Origin: Gamarada debralockiae
Lineage: Eukaryota; Ascomycota; Leotiomycetes; Helotiales; Hyphodiscaceae
Direction: 5' to 3'
DNA length: 64,000 nt
NCBI GenBank assembly: GCA_002803225.1
Contig: NXFV01001281.1
Span: 1-64,000, forward strand
Shown here: piece by piece, positions 46,368 to 57,369 of the stretch
Layout of the letters: the number at the start of each line of letters is the position of its first letter
Position numbering within the stretch: position 1 is the stretch's first letter
Made by a program: the position numbers and the translations under genes
The notes under the pieces: model-generated
What the model was told of the DNA's origin: nothing
Databases searched by the model: none
What the model saw: the letters and a program-made list of their open reading frames with translations, nothing else

Positions 46368-47156
46368 CTATATACTCTGTCCATGCTGTCCTTTCTTCTC
46401 GATCTGGATTCTTCTCCCTCTTGTCCTCCCTTCACCCTTCGGCACCAACAAGTGCAGTACGCCGTTCTCCATGCTAGCCTTGACCCCTTCCTCGGCGATA
46501 GGACACGGGAAAGTGAAAGTGCGGTGAAACTCCCCCACCAAACGCTCGCTGAGCAGTGTCCTGCGCTGCGGAGGCTTGTTCACAGCTTCGGTGGAAGAAT
46601 TGGGCTCGACGGGACGATTGGGATGGTGATGAGGAGGATTCGGCTTCTCTGCGTTGGACATGTCAACATTAATCACGTTCGCTGGACGCAGGGCTGGCGG
46701 GTTGGAATCCCGTCTGTCGATTTTGGAATATGTACCGTTTGACGCTGCGGGGGCATGTTGGTCTGGAATTGGCTTCTCGGCGTCTGAGGCGTTGACATTG
46801 ATGCCAGTGTTTCCGTCCTCAGAAGGCGAGGCGCCCTTGTTCTCCTTGTCTTGATTCTGGCTGAGTGAATAGGGGCGATTGGTGCGTCCGTATACAACGA
46901 GTGTGTTTTCGCCGTGAGCTTCGATGGTGATATCTTCTACTTTCGCGCCGGGAAGTTCGCCGTAGAGATAGTAGTAGTGGGAGTCTTCTTCGAGATCGAA
47001 GCGGGGGATGAAGCAGTTCATGAAGCGGTGGCGGTGGGAAAAATGACGGTCAAATTCATCAAGGTAGTGGAGGATGGGATTGAATTCCTGATCGAGTCCG
47101 CTATGGTATGGACCCCTTCCGATCAGGGCGCTGCCAAGTTGTGAGAATGGTGACAT
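46368..47156 (-). CDS. Small heat-shock protein, Hsp20/Hsp30 type, 262 aa
   Basis: ATP-independent holdase chaperone. Single exon. The alpha-crystallin domain starts at about residue 53 (YLYGELPGAKVEDITIEAHG, ENTLVVYGR) and finishes with EFHRTFTFPCPIAEEGVKAS and MENGVLHLLVPKGE. About 110 hydrophilic residues rich in Asn, Pro and Ser are inserted between the halves of the domain, as in fungal Hsp30 proteins, though long. The C-terminus is basic (RTRGRRIQIEKK). The N-terminus FDRHFSHRHRFMNCFIPRFDL is normal. It shares a 509-bp divergent promoter with the next gene, with heat-shock-element-like GAAnnTTC words. Confidence 0.93.
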   Translation of the reverse strand: MSPFSQLGSALIGRGPYHSGLDQEFNPILHYLDEFDRHFSHRHRFMNCFIPRFDLEEDSHYYYLYGELPGAKVEDITIEAHGENTLVVYGRTNRPYSLSQNQDKENKGASPSEDGNTGINVNASDAEKPIPDQHAPAASNGTYSKIDRRDSNPPALRPANVINVDMSNAEKPNPPHHHPNRPVEPNSSTEAVNKPPQRRTLLSERLVGEFHRTFTFPCPIAEEGVKASMENGVLHLLVPKGEGRTRGRRIQIEKKGQHGQSI

Positions 47157-47210
47157 ATTTCTGGTATACTGACGTGTGAATGAAATTTATCATCTGGTAA
47201 TTCTGTTTGG

Positions 47211-47227
47211 TTCGAAGAAATTTCGAA
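47211..47227. promoter_or_regulatory. Heat-shock-element-like site upstream of the Hsp20 gene
   Basis: TTCGAAGAAATTTCGAA contains GAA-AT-TTC plus adjoining TTC and GAA units, 55-71 nt upstream of the Hsp20 ATG. Spacing is not a perfect nGAAnnTTCn array. Confidence 0.5.
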
Positions 47228-47532
47228 TTTGGAGAATAGTGGCTGGATATATCTGATTTCTGGAGGCATGCGCCATGACGAGTATGATGCTGATTGGTGT
47301 CAAAGGGGTCATGGGAAACGAGGAAACAGGGTATCGACATCATGAATGGGCTGTTACGACATCTGATCCTCCACCATCATATGATGGACAAGTTTAAATG
47401 GCATCGTTTGCATGTTTTGTCGCATTTTGCCAAGTCGATCACCCCACAAAGTGCCACAAGAGGAGCAAAGTCATGCCACGATGATGGATGTCACGTGCTC
47501 CCACGACAAACTCCCACATGCCAGAATGCGCC

Positions 47533-47545
47533 AGAAACTTCGAGC
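47533..47545. promoter_or_regulatory. Heat-shock-element-like site upstream of the two-repeat gene
   Basis: AGAAACTTCGAGC fits nGAAnnTTCnnG, the HSF1 unit pattern, and lies just before a TATATATAT box at 47549-47560 and about 120 nt upstream of the ATG at 47666. Confidence 0.5.
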
Positions 47546-47548
47546 AGG

Positions 47549-47560
47549 CATATATATATC
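47549..47560 (+). promoter_or_regulatory. TATA box of the 47.7 kb gene
   Basis: CATATATATATC about 105-115 nt upstream of the start codon, preceded by the HSE-like site. Confidence 0.5.
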
Positions 47561-47665
47561 CCGAACGCCCGCCCTTCATGGCTTTCATTTCTAAGAAACC
47601 AAATCAAACTTGAGAAGATAAAACAACTCAGAAAGCCTTTCGCGAACACCACCAAGAATAACAGA

Positions 47666-48421
47666 ATGGCAGCAAACGGAACAAGCGAAGCTGCAAACGG
47701 AACAACCGAAGCTTCAAGCGAGCTCCTTTTTCATGTGAAACGTACCATCACCGACTTCGCAAAGGATAAATCCGGTGCAACTAAGATAACCGACATTCTT
47801 GGAACGTTTACTGACCTTGCCGCGGCCAAACTAGCAGCCCGGTCTGCACTTGCTTCAGAAGGCTATGTGAAGGACGACTTCGAGATCTACGAAGAGAACG
47901 ATGGGAAATCGACTTGGACGCATGGAGATGGTGTCCTAGTATTCGCGAAGGCACCAGCTGGCCAAATATTCGAAGTACAAATAGACACCAAGCCCAACGT
48001 TCTTCAATTCAAAGGTAATGCCGATGGTGAGGTTGAAGGACACCTGCATTATGGTAAGCAAGCAATGTCCATGACTGCAAAAACACGAACTGACGAAAAC
48101 CTAGTCCTTCAACAAATAATCGACTACCACAAAGACCCCACCGGCGCCAGCCAGACCACGGAGGTGGAAGGCACATACCCCACCCGCGAAGCCGCACGCG
48201 AGGCTGCTAAAACCGCTCTACTCGACGACGAGGTCACAAAGGAATCATTTGCAGAATACGAGGAGTTTGACGATGAAAGAGATGCGAATGAGTGGCCATA
48301 TGGAGATGATGTCTTGGTTCATGCTGTTGCGGAGACAGGAGAGAACTTTAATATTGCGGTCAAGGCTCAGCCACATTCACACCAGCACCATGCGAGCAAG
48401 CATCATAGTGAAGGGAAGTGA
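47666..48421 (+). CDS. Conserved fungal protein made of two tandem ~95-residue repeats, 234 aa
   Basis: Exons 47666-48053 and 48105-48421. The 51-nt intron is divisible by three and stop-free, so an unspliced frame also reads through; splicing is supported because it restores repeat symmetry (HLHYVLQQIIDYHKDPTGA matching LLFHVKRTITDFAKDKSGA). Each repeat then has a GTFTDL/GTYPTR turn, an Ala-rich helix (AAAKLAARSAL, REAAREAAKTAL), an acidic FEIYEEN/FAEYEEFDD strand and a closing GDGVLVFAKA/GDDVLVHAVA strand. The tail is His-rich (HSHQHHASKHH). No signal peptide, family name unknown. It is divergent from the Hsp20 gene with HSE-like sites, suggesting a stress-linked role. Confidence 0.85.
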   Translation: MAANGTSEAANGTTEASSELLFHVKRTITDFAKDKSGATKITDILGTFTDLAAAKLAARSALASEGYVKDDFEIYEENDGKSTWTHGDGVLVFAKAPAGQIFEVQIDTKPNVLQFKGNADGEVEGHLHYGKQAMSMTAKTRTDENLVLQQIIDYHKDPTGASQTTEVEGTYPTREAAREAAKTALLDDEVTKESFAEYEEFDDERDANEWPYGDDVLVHAVAETGENFNIAVKAQPHSHQHHASKHHSEGK

Positions 48422-48777
48422 GTGTGTAAAGGCAAGCATTCGGAGAATAGGTGCAAAGGCACGACCTGTAAGCATGCAGATTGTAATTGTAAGTAAATGA
48501 AGTTGGATTGAAAAGTTGGGGGCTGCTTTCGAATCAATTACTTGCTTGATCCTGGCTCTTCTGTATGAGTTCGAATGAATGGCGTGCGCATCTGTGAGCT
48601 ACGTTACGAAAAGAAAATGAAAGCTGCTGTCAACTGGAAGCATAAAAATTAAATCCTCGCCTTGAGCACCTTGATAATACATGGGAATCAACGTTGGTAA
48701 CAGATCTTCAGTCTGGTCCCTTCATGGAATATCGCTCTCAAAAAAAAGCACGTGACCAAATATCGGATCTTTCCTCC
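48422..48777. other. Intergenic between convergent genes
   Basis: 3' flanks of the two-repeat gene and the DUF924 gene; nothing else seen. Confidence 0.5.
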
Positions 48778-49380
48778 TCAAAATCCGGAAGGATGCTCTT
48801 TCAGATACGCGATCTCCTCTGGCGTAGATTTTCTCCCCAATATCTCATTTCTCGAAGGAAACCGTCCGAAATGTAAAATGCAATCCAGGTGGCTATATGC
48901 AAACGAGACGGAATTCTTCGTATGCTTCGCCAACTCAGACTCAGGATCGCAGCGCGCAAGTAACGACTCAAACATGGCAATGACAGCAATCTGACTGAGT
49001 AATGTCTCGTCATGCATCAGAGGCATGTAGAAGAACGATTGCTGCGTATGTGGTACCTGGCGATCGAATCCTTTGGCGATAGCCTTCGTGGTTATCTTCA
49101 AGGCCTGGGCATCGGAGCTGAACGATAAGGGCGACCCTCGAAAGATATTCCTAGGAAACTGATCTAGAAGGAGTATCAAAGCCAGAGTCCCTTTAGGTTC
49201 CTCCGTCCATGAAGTGAGCTGCTCGGCACGTGCTTTCTCGACCAGTCCGCCGAATTGTTCTTTGATTTCGGCGTCGATTTGAGGGCCTCCGAAGAACCAT
49301 TTCTTAATGGGTTCGGGGTCATCGAACCAGTATGATATCGTTCGATTGATGTCGGGATCAGCTGATGAGGTTGAAGACAT
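48778..49380 (-). CDS. DUF924-family protein, 200 aa
   Basis: Single exon. It matches the DUF924 (TPR-like helical) family: ISYWFDDPEPIKKWFFGG at the start, GTLALILLLDQFPRNIFRGS, ALKITTKAIAKGFDRQV, FFYMPLMHDETLLSQ and the closing FGRFPSRNEILGRKSTPEE. Length about 200 is typical. The molecular function of this family is not established. Cytosolic by lack of targeting signals. The ATG at 49380 starts the conserved block at a normal distance. Confidence 0.93.
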   Translation of the reverse strand: MSSTSSADPDINRTISYWFDDPEPIKKWFFGGPQIDAEIKEQFGGLVEKARAEQLTSWTEEPKGTLALILLLDQFPRNIFRGSPLSFSSDAQALKITTKAIAKGFDRQVPHTQQSFFYMPLMHDETLLSQIAVIAMFESLLARCDPESELAKHTKNSVSFAYSHLDCILHFGRFPSRNEILGRKSTPEEIAYLKEHPSGF

Positions 49381-50258
49381 TGCACGAAATGATGTGAATG
49401 GGATTTGGATGGTTGATTTGAACGCGGCTTGGAAGCCAAGGATCTGCCGAAACGCGTCAGTACGAAAAATCTCACGCGGCAGGAAATGAACCGACCTTAC
49501 TGATCGTTGAGCTTATGTTATATCCTCTCATTTTGGGCAAGTCTTTATATTTACAAGTTCTCTGAGCAGAAGGAGTCGAGGGCTTCAAATTGTTCTTTCC
49601 AGGGAAAATGCATTTGTCAGCTCGGTGTTGACGGCGTCGCGAACCCCGAAGGGCGCTGCGACTGAGACATCCCTCAAGAAATAGAAGCCAGACAGAGGCA
49701 ATAGCAACAAGGAGCCTCTCGTTTCCGCGATTTCATGAAATAGGTTGCGATACTCAGTCAGGATGGGTGATGGATTTTTCAGGCCGAGTCAGCAGCATGT
49801 GACTATAGTGATAAAACTTGAATTGCAGTTGCTATTTTACTGTGCTACGTAACCTATATTTATAGTGCTCCTTTGCCCTGATTCACTCAGATCACATGCT
49901 GTAGTTCAGGCTGAGAGTCCCCCGAAGAGCTGAATCTTCAGGCCTTGCCAGCCTAAATACAGGCTCTCCACTCCCTGTACAGTTGAGACCAGCTCACAGT
50001 ACAGCTGAGACCGGGGGCCCGGGGGGGCTCTATACGCCTAAAACGCAACAATGGGTCAGAAGATCAAGTGGTCACGTGGTACGCACCTAACATTCGATAC
50101 CACTTCAAGCGTTTCCAGTTCCCACACCCTTGCTCTTCAGATTGTGTTATTACAGTAAGATTCAAATTTTACAAGAAACGGAGTTGGTTTTCCACGTCAA
50201 GTTGACAGAGTTCTCCTTCGCCGAATCAAAGCTCTATGCCTTAGAATAGACAGTCGAA
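49381..50258. other. Divergent intergenic region (DUF924 / P450)
   Basis: 878 bp with no gene. Near 49978-50020 the word ACAG(T/C)TGAGACC occurs twice (CAGTTGAGACC, CAGCTGAGACC), followed by a G/C run (GGGGGCCCGGGGGGG). Confidence 0.5.
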
Positions 50259-51968
50259 ATGCTCGAGGATCTGATTTCAGGTTGGAGTTCGGAAAAGTCG
50301 ATAATACTTGGTTTCATTGCGATTTGGTTTATCAGTTGGGTTGTTCTAGTCTCTCTTCTCAAGATCTCGGGGATTCCTGGGCCGAAGACCTACGCCCTAA
50401 CTAAATGGCGACTGGCATACGACGACTGGAAAGGGATACGCACGAGGGCAATCCACCGACTTCATCAGAAGTACGGCCCAGCTGTCCGCATTGGACCGAA
50501 AGAGATCTCTTTCAATAGCCTCTCAGCACTGAAAGCAATCTACGGGGCCGGAAGTGGATTCGAGCGCACGTCTTTCTATCGCATGTTCGAAGTTTATGGC
50601 CATCAAAACCTTTTCACGTTCGGCAGTCCGAAGGCGCATGGCGAGAGGAGGAAGCTACTCAATCACGCATACTCGAAATCCAGCATCCTCAAAGCCTCGG
50701 CACCAGCAATTGAAGAGAAGGTCTGGGAGTATATGAAATTACTGGAGTCCGACCCATATACCGCAGGCGAGATCTTCAGCAGCTTTCACTACTATTCTCT
50801 AGACAACATTACGCACTTTCGATACGGACCGAAACTTGGTGGAACGAATGCTATGACTGGATCTATCGAAGATCGCGCATTGCTGGACGATGTCTTGGAT
50901 CCTTCTCGGCGGAAACTAGCTTGGTTTGCAGTTCGCTTCCCTCAATACCCGAAGTTGCTCATGTCGAGGACTGGTTTTACGGGAAAGATAGTAGCTCGCC
51001 TGGGACTACTGCCCTAGGAAAGGGCTACAGTCCATACCGGTATACGGCAACATGCCTTGGATGCGTGGAAAAGTTTCATGAGTACTTCTTTGGACATAAA
51101 ATTGGAATCCATGGGGTCCACTATCATAAGTCAGCTATTCCAGCATCATGTGTCGCAGAAAGAGGACAGACTTCAGGACATGGAGATTGCTTCCGAAGCA
51201 GCGGATCATCTTTTGGCAGGAGTGCATACGACGAGCGACAGCTTGATGTTCCTAATCTGGGCATTATCCCTCCCGAAGAACCTCATGTTTCAGGAGAAGT
51301 TGATTGAAGAGGTCTTGGCGATGGCGCCATCGATGCTGGATGCACGTGGCATCCCCACCGCGGAAGCTACTGGCAAGCTTCCATATCTTAACGCAGTGAT
51401 TAAAGAGACATTGAGGTTGTATGCACCTCTTCCGGCGTCCGAACCTAGAAGCCTTCCTGTCGACTGTGTCATTGATGGATACAAGGTTCCTGCCAACGCA
51501 ATCATAAGCATGTCACCGTACACTCTGCATCGAAATCCGGAGGTCTTTCCAGATCCTCTGGTTTTCAATCCGGAACGATGGCTTGGTGATTCAAAAGATG
51601 TTACCAAGATGAAGAAATGGTTTTGGGCATTCTCGAGTGGCGGAAGGATGTGTATTGGGATGCAGTAAGGATTGTCATTTTAGTTTCCTACAAGCTTTAC
51701 TGATGGCAGAACAGTTTGGCGATGGCGGAAATGACAACGTTGACGGCGGCGATCTATAGAGTCTATAGGACGACCATGAATTCTGGGACTGAAGATACAT
51801 CGCCTGGGATCACGAGCCGATTTGAAGTCTTCTATGACGAGACTATGCCTCGAATGAAGGTACCTGTTTTCCTCCGCTGTCAAAGATCTTTTACTGATGA
51901 GTCATGTATTATAGGAGCATATCTGCTTGATCGACTTCGAGAAACAACACAACACAAAAATGGAGTGA
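50259..51968 (+). pseudogene. Cytochrome P450 with a single in-frame TAG
   Basis: Exons 50259-51664, 51715-51859 and 51915-51968 give a 534-codon frame, complete for a fungal microsomal P450. A membrane anchor lies at residues 15-36 (ILGFIAIWFISWVVLVSLL), followed by GIPGPKTYAL. Later landmarks: I-helix LLAGVHTTSDS, ExxR in KETLRLYAPLP, FNPERWLG, and the heme loop FSSGGRMCIGM with Cys465. The intron joins GM to HLAMAEM. The only lesion is TAG at 51015-51017 after RLGLLP, where CAG is the simplest ancestor. The rest is intact, so this may be a recent pseudogene, a polymorphic null allele, a read-through case or an assembly error. The substrate cannot be told. Confidence 0.85.
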
Positions 51969-53458
51969 AATATGCGGGGAATCTTCGTCTCTATAACAGG
52001 GCTTAGCTCATTGAACTCACCCACCTCCTGGGTTCTGTCCTTGTTGGTTATCAATAGCAGACCTCGAATTTAAAATTCTATGTACCCTTCGTAGAGCTGA
52101 CGCAGTCAATGCAATTCTTCAGTTACAGGTTTGAGTCTGCCTCGTTATGCAGGACCTCGCTAGAGTGACTGGTGCGCCAACCATAATTCCAGCCGCATCG
52201 GTGGGCAGTGCACCCCAATACCGTAAGGCTCTCAACGTCACATCTTGGATACTTTGCGACTCAAAACAACTCTTTGAACGTCTTGCACTTTTTGAGAATT
52301 TCTAGATCGTTAGATAACTTGAAAACGTAGACGTATTGTCATTCACCACATCTCAGCCTTGCCCCTTCAGGTTCACGGGCAATTTGTGTGGCTCCGTTGA
52401 GATCGCAGCAAGATGCGATCAAAATCGGCGAAAGCAGTTGCAACGAAGAAAAGATGGAGCGACAATCTCACGCCTTCAACTTCGCTCTCCGGCAGCCTCG
52501 GATCACCAAGCAATCAAGCATCGGGCGCGACCTTTTGGAAACCGGCACGCAAGAGCGTTTCATAGTGCTTAGAGTGCCCTATCATGGCAGTTGGTCTGGA
52601 CGGTGTTTCTTCTGTTCGTTTCCATTTTCTCTAGTGGCGATGCCCGACGCAACTATTTGCAATGCTAGCTTGCGAGGGAGAACGGAATGACCTTTTTCAC
52701 GAAGATTCAATCTCTATCAATACTTGCTACATGAGCATGGCATGTGGAGCTATATCCCCGCCATTCCTTCACGGTCAAGTCTTCCCGTCTATTCACCGCA
52801 TGACGTCCTAGAGGATGCCAACCAAGGAACGGCAAACTTGGCCAGCAGTTCATACCCTGTTCAAGAACATTATCTCCAAGGCCCTCAAATCGGCACCACG
52901 GACATAAATCCGTCACCCTCATTAACAAAAATTGCCATTCGATATCATCCCTAGAACCCCCAATTTTGCCAGGGACTAAAGCATACTTGCAGCAGTACAG
53001 ATGAGAACACCAAATTTGGAGTCAAATACCAAGAAATCCGTAATTAAATAATAAATAAAGGTAAAACAGAGGCAAGGTCGGATAGAGCAAGACCAAGAAA
53101 ACTTACAGATTTGACGCGTCTGCAAGGAATCGAGGACCGTGGTCGACGCAAACCCCTGTGCAGATCAGATCGATATCGATACTAAGCCAAAAAGGGACAG
53201 GCGAAATGAGGAGAAATGAGGACCCATATAAAAATCAGGGTAAACGAATCAAAAATGACAAAACCTGAAAGCAGGGGTACAGATGTATTATGTAATCAGA
53301 TCACTAGTGCCCCCTGGGCTTAGCCGGGCGGTTATGCACTACCACTTCAATTCCTTCAGCATCTTCTAGCACTCTTCACATTGTCGATTCAATCTGGATA
53401 GTTTCACCTGGAATGCTCTTTATCTATTGGCCTTTACGGGAATACCTGTGTTCCAAAG
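51969..53458. other. Intergenic, no gene supported
   Basis: Several frames of 60-100 codons at 52330-52950 show no motif. Holds the promoter of the HET-NB-ARC-TPR gene. Confidence 0.4.
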
Positions 53459-56400
53459 ATGCGCTTTTTAGAGCGGGATAGTAATGGCGAGTTCAGCCTG
53501 ACCAAAGACCTTGGCAAAGATGATGCCCCCCCTTATGCGATACTGTCCCATACCTGGGGAGACGATGACCAAGAGGTTACTTATGAAGACTTATCAAAAG
53601 GCACGGGAAAGTCTAAGGCTGGGTATCATAAGATTCGGTTCTGTGGAGAGCAGGCTGCCCGCGATGGTCTCCAATATTTTTGGGTAGACACTTGCTGTAT
53701 CGACAAAACTGACGCGGTGGAGCTTCAAAGGTCCATTAATTCCATGTTTCGATGGTATAAGAATGCGGCAAAATGTTACGTTTATCTCTCAGACGTTTCG
53801 ATATCCGAAGACAAGGTCGAGAATGACTCTAATCTCGACGTTGAATCAGTTCTCCGAGCGGCTAGATGGTTTACCCGGGGCTGGACGCTCCAAGAGCTTC
53901 TTGCTCCTTCGTCAGTCGAATTCTTCTCCGCTGATTATAGGCGACTTGGTGACAAGTTATCCCTCGAGCCTCTAATTCACGAGATAACAGGGATTCCAGT
54001 CGAAGCTCTCCAGGGATATGATCTGACAAAGTTCAGCGTTGATGAACGTGTATCATGGGTAGCAAAAAGAGAGACTAAACATGAGGAGGATATAGCTTAC
54101 TCTATGTTTGGGTTTTTCGGTATTTTCCTACCGCTTATTTATGGGGAAGGACGTGAGCATGCGCTTCGGCGGCTCCGAGAGGAGGTCAACAGAAGTGTCA
54201 AAAGTCATGAGTTCGATGAGCTTTCGAAATCCAGCGTTGAGAATCAAGAAAAGCTCACGGTACACGAGCACAGCAACCTACAACCCTCTAACCGATTTCC
54301 TGCTCGTATGTTTTCTAGATACGCAAGCTGAGACTATAATTGATTTGCTAATGGCACGGCTAGGAGAACTCCGCAGAGACGGGTTTAAGCTCAAATTTCA
54401 CCTCGCAAATGTGCCGTATATTCAACATTTTGAAGGGAGAGAGGTGTATCTCCAGCGCTTGGCTGATGCCCTCCTTCCAGGATCCGACCCAGATCAGCGG
54501 AAACTTGAGATAGTATCTGGCCTTGGAGGCATCGGAAAGACCCAATTGGCTATCCAGTTCGTAAAACTGCACGAAGATAAATTCTCGTCGGCTTTCTTTA
54601 TCGACGCCCATAGCCAAGAGTCTCTCTCCCGAACTTTCCTAGGTATTCACCTACTTCTGTGGGGCGACTCCAATAAGCAGAAGAGCGGAATAGTGGATAC
54701 TTGCTTGATAAGCGAGGTCTTGGACTGGTTCTGTCTTGATGGCAATACCCAATGGCTGTTAATCTTCGACAATGTCGACAGACAACCTTCTGACCCCGAC
54801 GGCGTCGACATTACGGCATTTTTCCCCCCTGTTAATAGAGGCTCCATCCTTGTCACCACCCGTCTCAATCCACTGGAACTCGATAGGCTCTCAAAGCCGC
54901 AAATTGTCTTGCAGCCCATGAGCCACGATGAGTCCAGCAGCCTTCTCGATTACCACGTGAACATGGTTCCAAACAGTATGTCTACGCAGACAACATCTCG
55001 TTCTGAATCCAGAGGTTAGTATTCGAGAGTGCATTGAACCATATCCGTGATGCTAATTATTTCTTTTAGAGCAGCACGATAACTTGCTGAGTCGACTGGC
55101 AGGCCTACCACTGGCTTTGGCTCAGGCCGGAAGCTTTTTGAGAACCACGAGGATGAGCATCACAAAATATCTCGACCTCTATGATAACTCTAGACGACAA
55201 CTTCTCGAATCCCATCGGCCGCTGTTTGGGAGGGGCGAGGACAACTTTCGCGGAAGTATTTGGACCACATGGAGCATGTCCATCAGCCTTCTGAGTGATA
55301 TGACGCAGAGAGCAGGTTCGGGCAACCGGTATAGGAATGCCTTAAAGCTCTTGCGACTGATAGCTTACTTCGAGCCAACAGATATCGACTTTGCAATTCT
55401 TCGTCGAGGTCTGATAGGCAATGACGTGCCACAGTGGTTCGAAGATGTTTTCGAGAACGAGCTATCCTTTGTCGTCCATGCCGAGATCCTTGTTGAACGG
55501 TCGTTGCTGAATGGAACCGCAAAATACGCTGCATTCTCGATGCATCGGGTCGTCTATGACTGGCTATGTGCGTTTGATGAAAACGGCCTTGATGAGCAGT
55601 TACTGAGCCTAGCCATGTGCGCAATTGCATTCTCTGCTCCTGGTAGGCGGGGGCGGACATGGAAAGGAGATGAGGAAAGGCTTATTATTCATGCTCTTGC
55701 AATTGAGGACAGACTCCTGCGATGTAAATTTATATCTGGAGTGCCGATGGTTGACCTTGGAACATTTACGTCCACTCAGCGCGAACGTGCGCTCCTCTTG
55801 GTTCGGGATCCGGACTGGTACATGGAGCTGAACAACACTCAACAACCGCTGACCGCTGTCACCTACCTCTATTCAGTCTTTGGGAAGACCCAAACAGGAC
55901 TACAGATCATTGATGCGGCACTAGCAAGGAACGGCCAGGGAAACGACATCGAAGATACGCAGGTCTACGTGACGCTGCTGCTGTCCAAGGCCACAATTCT
56001 TTTACACCAACAAAGTTTTGAAGGGGCGAGATCCTGCCTTCGAAGTGCGACTAATCTCGCAAGGTCGCACGGTTTACAGTATGATTTGCGCGAAGTCGAA
56101 TTGCTCAATGCTCTGATCACCCGCAGGGAAGGTAATCCGCGTCTGGCTATTCAAATGCTCACAAGACTTGTCCAGGACTGCAAAGACTCGGGTCTCGGGC
56201 CCTATCATCCATCGACATTCTCAGCCGTTATAGAGTTAGATAGAGTCCTTGAAACTGAGGGAAACAGTGCCAACACTACATTTAATGCCACAAACGAAAG
56301 AATTCGTCTCCTGGAACCTTATAGGGCTGCTATTGAGGGAAAAGCGTTCCGTACCAATGATATGGGATGGCTGGCAGGTAGCCTTGGCCGGGTCTATCGT

Positions 56401-56919
56401 CAGGCAAATGCAATGTCGGATTCTATGATGGTTCTGAAAGCCGGCTTGGCAGCTGAGGTGGCAAAGGGGGCGGACAATACACCAGCTCTGGGTGATTTCT
56501 ATTACGAACTTTTCCAAACTTGTGCCGAAATTGACCCTCCTCAAGCGGTTGAGTTTTGTGAGAAGTGGCTCCAGGTGCGAATGGCACGATATGGCACGAA
56601 TAGCAAGCGAACTGCCGAAGCCTTGAACGACTTGTGTCTCGCGCGACATGACGCACGAAAAGATGATCCCAGAGCATTGCAAGTCGGCCTCCAAGCGGCT
56701 CAAATACTTGGACCCGATGATGGAAAAGAATACTGGATTATTTGCCAGAGGCTGCGTTACATTTACGCCACAGCAAGGAATTGGGAGGAGGCCGCAATCT
56801 GGGGCCGGCGAGCCGTGGAAAGCTGCGCATCCGAATTGGGAACTCAAAGTAAGGAATATGCCGTTGAGGTGCGAACTCTGAGGGAAATCTACGAGAAGGA
56901 CGAGACCCGATATAGCTGA
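53459..56919 (+). CDS. Fungal NLR: HET - NB-ARC - TPR-like repeats, frame break between HET and NB-ARC
   Basis: An STAND/NLR protein, of the type that couples recognition to HET-driven cell death. The HET domain (HET-E/D type) spans about residues 25-210: YAILSHTWGDDDQEVTYEDL, FWVDTCCIDKTDAVELQRSI, WFTRGWTLQELLAP, EDIAYSMFGFFGIFLPLIYGEG. The NB-ARC shows the P-loop GLGGIGKTQLA, Walker B WLLIFDNVD and GSILVTTR, with GLPLALAQAG after the intron 55015-55069. The C-terminal 600 residues are degenerate TPR-like helices (TLLLSKATILLHQQSFEGA, WEEAAIWGRRAVESCASELG). The HET frame stops at about 54329, while the NB-ARC frame is offset by one; a CTCTAAC branch and TTTTCTAG acceptor at about 54311 suggest an intron, but no donor gives the right phase. 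So a one-base indel or unusual splice is likely. Confidence 0.82.
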
Positions 56920-57369
56920 GTCCGAAATGAGGGAGAATTTAGGGTTTAGGGGCCAGCCAGATCTCGACATATTCTTAGAGAACATAAACCTAGGCCTTTA
57001 GAACCGCAGATGTGAGCTTTCGTCGCGGATGTTGGCGATCGAAGTGTATAGCGGCCAGGATGAACTCCCGTGACAATAATTATAAAGTAGTTATTATAAT
57101 TAAATGCTAATTTAATAAGCACTTACTAATTCTGTTATTAATATGTATTAATTTTCAAAAGACGACTCGTTAATTGTCAGGTATGAGGTAGAGACTTCTG
57201 AGGGTAATAAGGCATGGTTGCAAATTGAGGAAAAGATATTGCCAAACTAAGCTTCGGAGCTCGAAAGGCAGGTTTGGGAAAGATGGAAAGACTTCTGAAG
57301 CGCCATTGTTGATGTTGTGTAAGAAGGGTTGAGAAAGGAGGGGTTGAAGTGCGACCCCACGGTTTTATC
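56920..57369. other. Intergenic, AT-rich in the middle
   Basis: 57070-57170 is AT-rich with TTATAATTAAATG-type words; no gene. Confidence 0.4.

Noticed and set aside
46317..46742. 141-codon plus-strand frame over the Hsp20 gene
   Set aside because: Antisense to the alpha-crystallin domain; no motif of its own.
47294..47665. N-terminal extension of the two-repeat protein upstream of ATG 47666
   Set aside because: The frame is open but begins at a non-ATG codon and crosses the TATA box and HSE-like site; the repeat unit starts after 47666.
51015..51017. Selenocysteine-like or programmed read-through of the P450 TAG
   Set aside because: TAG is not the Sec codon and no recoding signal was seen; a plain nonsense mutation is simpler.
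56236..56985. 249-codon minus-strand open frame over the TPR part of the NLR
   Set aside because: Antisense shadow; the plus strand carries the continuous NLR frame with matching helical repeats.
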